Assembly (NCBI GenBank): GCA_009776955.1
Contig: WRMW01000005.1
Span: forward strand, 1-64,000
Source: Clostridiales bacterium
GTDB taxonomy: Bacteria; Bacillota; Clostridia; Peptostreptococcales; Anaerovoracaceae
DNA: 64,000 nt
Direction of reading: 5' to 3'
Below, one piece after another: positions 60,622 to 64,000 of this stretch (position 1 is the stretch's first letter; each line of letters begins with the position of its first letter). The notes under the pieces are model-generated. The model ran no database searches. It was not told where the DNA came from and was given only the letters and a program-made list of their open reading frames with translations. Both the position numbers and the translations under genes were made by a program.

Positions 60622-62691
60622 TTGGGTATCATATCGCTTTTGATCCTGATCCCCATCGTCATCGCTGTTCTTTTATTGGTCGCCAAATGCGATAAGCTAC
60701 GCGACCCGATCGTGATTGCAGGCGGCATCGTCATAGCCGGGCTGTCGATTTATTTTGCGGTTACGCATTTCGGCATCGACGTGTTCAAGCCGTGGTCGGG
60801 TGAGAGCGTCGATTTCTTCGGCTTTGCCGCAGAAGCGCAGCCGCTCGCTGAAAGCGTCGGAAACGTGATGATGGTGGTCAAGGTGGCGCTCGCCATCCTG
60901 GTCGTCGTGATGGGCTTCAAGTACCGCAAGCCACTTGTGATAGTGCTTACGGTGATCCAGACGCCGCTGCTCGTATGGTTTGAGACCACGAAAGGACGCA
61001 CGATTTCGGTGGAAAGCCATATCAACGTCGACAATTTCTCGCTTATCATGGGGCTTATCATCGGCGTGGTCGGCTCGATGGTCTGCATATACGCAGTAGG
61101 CTATATGAAAGATTTTGCGCGCCACCAATCCGAGGGCAAGGACAAGAGGCCGTTCTTTTTCTTCCTGATGTTCATCTTCTTGGCAGCGATGTTTGGCATA
61201 GTGATTTCCAACAATATGCTATGGATGTACTTTTTCTGGGAAATCACGACCATATGCTCGTTCTTCCTGATAGGGTACACCAAGACTGACGAGGCGATTC
61301 GCAATTCGTTCAAGGCTCTTACAATCAACTTGCTTGGCGGGCTTTCCTTCGCCTGCGCCATCATCGTCATGGGCAATTACTTCGGGCCGGGCACATTGGA
61401 GCTTTCGGCCGTAATCGAAAACGGAGTCATGTTCCAGTCCCAGATGGCCGCGCAAGGCTCCGCGAACGCGACTGAACCCATAGTCAGCCTTATCGCCATA
61501 TTGCTCGCTTTCGCCGGCATCACAAAGGCGGCGCAGATGCCGTTCCAAGGCTGGATACTTGGGGCGATGGTGGCGCCGACGCCTGTTTCCGCCCTGCTTC
61601 ACAGCTCGACCATGGTCAAGGCGGGCGTGTTCCTTATCGTGAAGCTCGCGCCGCTGCTCGGCTTCAACACCGCGTTCAGCGTCGTGCCCGGGTTTTTCAT
61701 CGGGCCGGGCTTCCTGGTCACATTCGTAGGCGGCATCACTTTCCTATTTGCCTCTCTGGCGGCGCTTTCCCAGAGCAATGCGAAGCGCGTGCTCGCTTAT
61801 TCCACCGTGGCGAACCTTGGGCTTATCATAGCCTGCGCGGGCATAGGCACGCCGGAAGCGGTGTGGGCGGCCATAATGCTTATCATCTTCCACGCGGTCA
61901 CAAAAGCTTTGCTGTTCCTCTGCGTCGGCACCGTCGAGCACAATATCGGCAGCCGTGACATAGAGGACATGGACGGACTGTTCGGACGTATGCCGAGGCT
62001 TGCTACGATTATGATAATCGGGATCGCCGCGATGTTCCTCGCTCCGTTTGGAATGCTTATATCCAAGTGGGCGGCGCTTCAGGCTGTCATCGACTCGGGC
62101 AATATCTGGGTGATGCTCTCCCTTGTATTCGGCTCGTCGGCGACGTTGTTCTATTGGACAAAATGGCTCGGCAAGACAACAGCCGTGGTCGCGGGCAAAG
62201 AGAGCATCGAGGAAAAAGTCCACTACAGCGAGTGGGGCATACTTGGCGGGCTTACTGCGTTTGCCATACTTATCACAATGACGTTCCCATTCTATTCAAG
62301 GGGAATCGTGGTCCCATACCTTATCGGTGCTTTTCAGGGGACTTCGGAAAGGGTCTTTACGTCGCTGAGCATGGACAATATGGTAATAATGATAGTCATG
62401 GTAGTGCTGATAATAATACTTGCGTTGCTGTTCTATGGCAAGACATCAGGGCGCGTCGTGCCTATCTACATGGCAGGCGTCAACGAGGGCGACAACCTCA
62501 CTTTCGTGGGCGCCAGGCAAAAAGACATACCAATCACATTACGCAATTGGTATCTCAAGGAAATGTTCCCTGAAGAAAGCACAAACCGCATCGGCAACAT
62601 CATGGTATACGTCGTTTTCGCAATAGTGTTCTCCTATGCTGCGTTTATGGGGATCACGCTTTATGGATATGTGATAGGGGGTGGTTTTTGA
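60622..62691 (+). CDS. echA: Ech-type hydrogenase membrane subunit A (NuoL-like)
   Basis: A 689-residue ion-pumping subunit of the Mrp/NuoL family with about 16 membrane helices. The proton-antiporter core has MNNxLWMYFFWEITT and the helix VGxLLHSSTMVKAGVF-type segment with conserved Lys (APTPVSALLHSSTMVKAG, near residue 325). It would use energy from ferredoxin:H+ electron transfer to pump H+ or Na+. TTG 60622 follows AGGAGG at 8 nt. The stop codon overlaps the echB start (TGATG), so the genes form one operon. Confidence 0.88.
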   Translation: MGIISLLILIPIVIAVLLLVAKCDKLRDPIVIAGGIVIAGLSIYFAVTHFGIDVFKPWSGESVDFFGFAAEAQPLAESVGNVMMVVKVALAILVVVMGFKYRKPLVIVLTVIQTPLLVWFETTKGRTISVESHINVDNFSLIMGLIIGVVGSMVCIYAVGYMKDFARHQSEGKDKRPFFFFLMFIFLAAMFGIVISNNMLWMYFFWEITTICSFFLIGYTKTDEAIRNSFKALTINLLGGLSFACAIIVMGNYFGPGTLELSAVIENGVMFQSQMAAQGSANATEPIVSLIAILLAFAGITKAAQMPFQGWILGAMVAPTPVSALLHSSTMVKAGVFLIVKLAPLLGFNTAFSVVPGFFIGPGFLVTFVGGITFLFASLAALSQSNAKRVLAYSTVANLGLIIACAGIGTPEAVWAAIMLIIFHAVTKALLFLCVGTVEHNIGSRDIEDMDGLFGRMPRLATIMIIGIAAMFLAPFGMLISKWAALQAVIDSGNIWVMLSLVFGSSATLFYWTKWLGKTTAVVAGKESIEEKVHYSEWGILGGLTAFAILITMTFPFYSRGIVVPYLIGAFQGTSERVFTSLSMDNMVIMIVMVVLIIILALLFYGKTSGRVVPIYMAGVNEGDNLTFVGARQKDIPITLRNWYLKEMFPEESTNRIGNIMVYVVFAIVFSYAAFMGITLYGYVIGGGF

Positions 62692-63641
62692 TGGATAATG
62701 CCCTCGTAATCTTCTTTGGGGCCGACAGGGTCTTGTTTGTGTTTTTCGGAACCGAGGTCTATATGACGCATCTCATAGGCGCGGTGTTGTACATAGTTCT
62801 GGCCCCGTTTGCCGGCGGGCTTATCGCGGGACTGGACAGGAAGGTCACGGCGCAGATGCAGGGACGCCACGGCCCGCCCATATTGCAGCCCTTCTACGAT
62901 GTCGCAAAACTTCTTGGCAAGGAGAAGATCACGGTCAGCAACGGCCAGGACTTCTATGTAATGTGCTCCTTGGTTTTCATGGTCATATCCGGCGCGTTTT
63001 TCTTCGCCGGGTCGAACCTGCTTATGACGATTTTCACGCTGACGGCGGGCTCTATTTTCCTCGTGCTTGCGGGCTATGCGTCAAACTCGCCGTACGCGCA
63101 GCTTGGCGCCGAGCGGGAAATGCTTCAGATAATGAGCTACGAGCCGATGATATTGCTCAGCGCGGTCGGGTTTTATATGGCGACCGGCTCGTTCAATGTA
63201 GGGGACATAGTCACGTCCGGGCGGTTTGTTTTCCCGTATCTGGCGGGGATGTTTGCCGGCTATGTATTTGTGCTTATAATCAAAATGCGAAAGTCGCCAT
63301 TCGACCTTTCCATGTCGCACCACGCACATCAGGAATTGGTCAAAGGCCTCACAACGGAATTTTCGGGGCGGACGCTGGCGTTGAGCGAAATAATACATTG
63401 GTACGAAAACGTATTTTTGCTCGGCTTCGTCTTTATATTCTTCGCGAACGGCGAGCCTCGGTTCATTGTGCTTGGCGTGCTTGTGGCTTTGGTGTGCTAC
63501 TTTGTCATAGTCTTTATCGACAACAGCTTTGCGAGGATGAAGTGGCAATTTACGCTTAAATCGGCTTGGATGGTCACGCTGGTGTTCGGTGGCGGCAACT
63601 TGTTCGTCCTGTATTACCTGCGGGCAGTTTTCCAGGTATAG
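62691..63641 (+). CDS. echB: Ech-type hydrogenase membrane subunit B (NuoH-like)
   Basis: About 316 residues with eight membrane helices. LDRKVTAQMQGRHGPPILQPFYDVAKLLGKE (near residues 47-77, split here by spacing) is the NuoH/HycD signature at the cytoplasmic side, and the EIIHWYENVFLLG region carries conserved acidic residues. It links the iron-sulfur arm to the ion pump. ATG 62691 overlaps the echA stop, but ATG 62763 with a GAGG before it fits the usual family start (MTHLIGAVLYIVLAP) better, so the first 24 residues are doubtful. Confidence 0.88.
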   Translation: MDNALVIFFGADRVLFVFFGTEVYMTHLIGAVLYIVLAPFAGGLIAGLDRKVTAQMQGRHGPPILQPFYDVAKLLGKEKITVSNGQDFYVMCSLVFMVISGAFFFAGSNLLMTIFTLTAGSIFLVLAGYASNSPYAQLGAEREMLQIMSYEPMILLSAVGFYMATGSFNVGDIVTSGRFVFPYLAGMFAGYVFVLIIKMRKSPFDLSMSHHAHQELVKGLTTEFSGRTLALSEIIHWYENVFLLGFVFIFFANGEPRFIVLGVLVALVCYFVIVFIDNSFARMKWQFTLKSAWMVTLVFGGGNLFVLYYLRAVFQV

Positions 63642-63656
63642 AAAGGAGGCAGGGAT

Positions 63657-64000
63657 ATGTCAATCAAAAAATCTCCGTGGATTATCCATTATGACTGCTC
63701 TAGCTGCAACGGCTGCGACATCGAAATGCTTGCCTGCCTCACCCCTATGTACGATCTTGAGCGTTTTGGGATAGTGAACACCGGCAACCCTAAGCATGCG
63801 GATGTGTTTATCGTGACAGGGACGGTCAACACGCAGAACATTCCCGTAGTCAAGCAGATATACAACCAGATGCCGAACCCCAAGGTGGTCATCGCCGTGG
63901 GGATATGCGCCGCAACGGGCGGTATCTTCAGGGGCTGCTACAACGTGGTGGGCGGCCTCGACCATGTGATACCAGTCGATATGTATGTGCCGGGTTGCGC
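63657..64000 (+). CDS. echC: Ech-type hydrogenase small subunit (NuoB-like), cut by window end
   Basis: The first 114 codons of a NuoB/EchC-type subunit. It has CSSCNGCDIEML (about residues 14-25) with the first two cluster cysteines, then GICAATGGIF (about 82-91) and VPGC at the end of the window; these are the four ligands of the cluster next to the NiFe site. ATG 63657 follows AAAGGAGG. The rest of the operon (large subunit and ferredoxin-like subunits) lies outside, so hydrogenase identity over a related ion-pumping complex cannot be fully proven. Confidence 0.87.
   Translation, partial: MSIKKSPWIIHYDCSSCNGCDIEMLACLTPMYDLERFGIVNTGNPKHADVFIVTGTVNTQNIPVVKQIYNQMPNPKVVIAVGICAATGGIFRGCYNVVGGLDHVIPVDMYVPGC

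Overview
The window looks like chromosomal DNA of an uncultured, fairly GC-rich anaerobic member of the Clostridia (Bacillota). The evidence is an AddB-type recombination nuclease subunit, AGGAGG-type ribosome binding sites mixed with GTG and TTG starts, a LytS/YesM-type kinase with an AraC-type response regulator, an Ech-type energy-converting hydrogenase, and very large modular surface proteins. No rRNA or tRNA gene was seen. One tmRNA gene is present.

Layout. 1-10.4 kb: two tandem giant surface-protein genes on the minus strand, the first running off the left edge. Their signal peptides, upstream blocks and C-terminal parts are nearly the same but their central repeats differ. A RelB/YafQ-type toxin-antitoxin pair lies between them. 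10.5-12.8 kb: a VbhA-like antitoxin/Fic pair, a manganese exporter (mntP) and a Phd/PIN pair. 12.8-15.1 kb: a two-component system. 15.2-19 kb: ilvE-ilvN-lipA-lplA, with an unusual in-frame insertion in lipA and a dispersed short repeat inside lplA. 19-22.2 kb: two DUF4143-type ATPases meeting tail to tail, iterated repeats, and a small protein with a HEPN-like motif. 22.2-29.4 kb: a CPBP protease, pncB, two membrane-anchored proteins, then the tightly packed fba - pseudouridine synthase - lepB - smpB run. 29.4-31.5 kb: a surface-protein remnant, ssrA with a duplicated 3' end, and a prepilin peptidase. 31.6-37 kb: a chemoreceptor, an acyl-CoA synthetase, an RsbW-like gene broken by a stop codon, and a Fic protein behind a nine-copy repeat array. 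37-44.3 kb: addB, a PfkB-type kinase, a radical SAM protein and a dicarboxylate-type symporter. 44.6-51.9 kb: a third giant surface protein behind a CRISPR-like repeat pair. 52-60.5 kb: preT-preA-hisI-hisE, hisF, dinB, a TrpB2-type enzyme and an amino-acid permease. 60.6-64 kb: the start of an Ech-type hydrogenase operon, cut by the right edge.

Themes. (1) A roughly 32-bp palindromic element can be seen both as an insertion with a matching empty site and as in-frame coding sequence. (2) Several accessory genes sit behind short iterated or inverted repeats with fixed spacing (19, 33, 35 and 61 bp) that look like operators, or in one case a minimal CRISPR array. (3) Seven genes have a -10-like hexamer only 6-9 nt before the start codon and no usable ribosome binding site, which suggests frequent leaderless transcription. 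(4) The window is rich in toxin-antitoxin and Fic/HEPN-type genes. All calls were made by reading the sequence; no database search was run.
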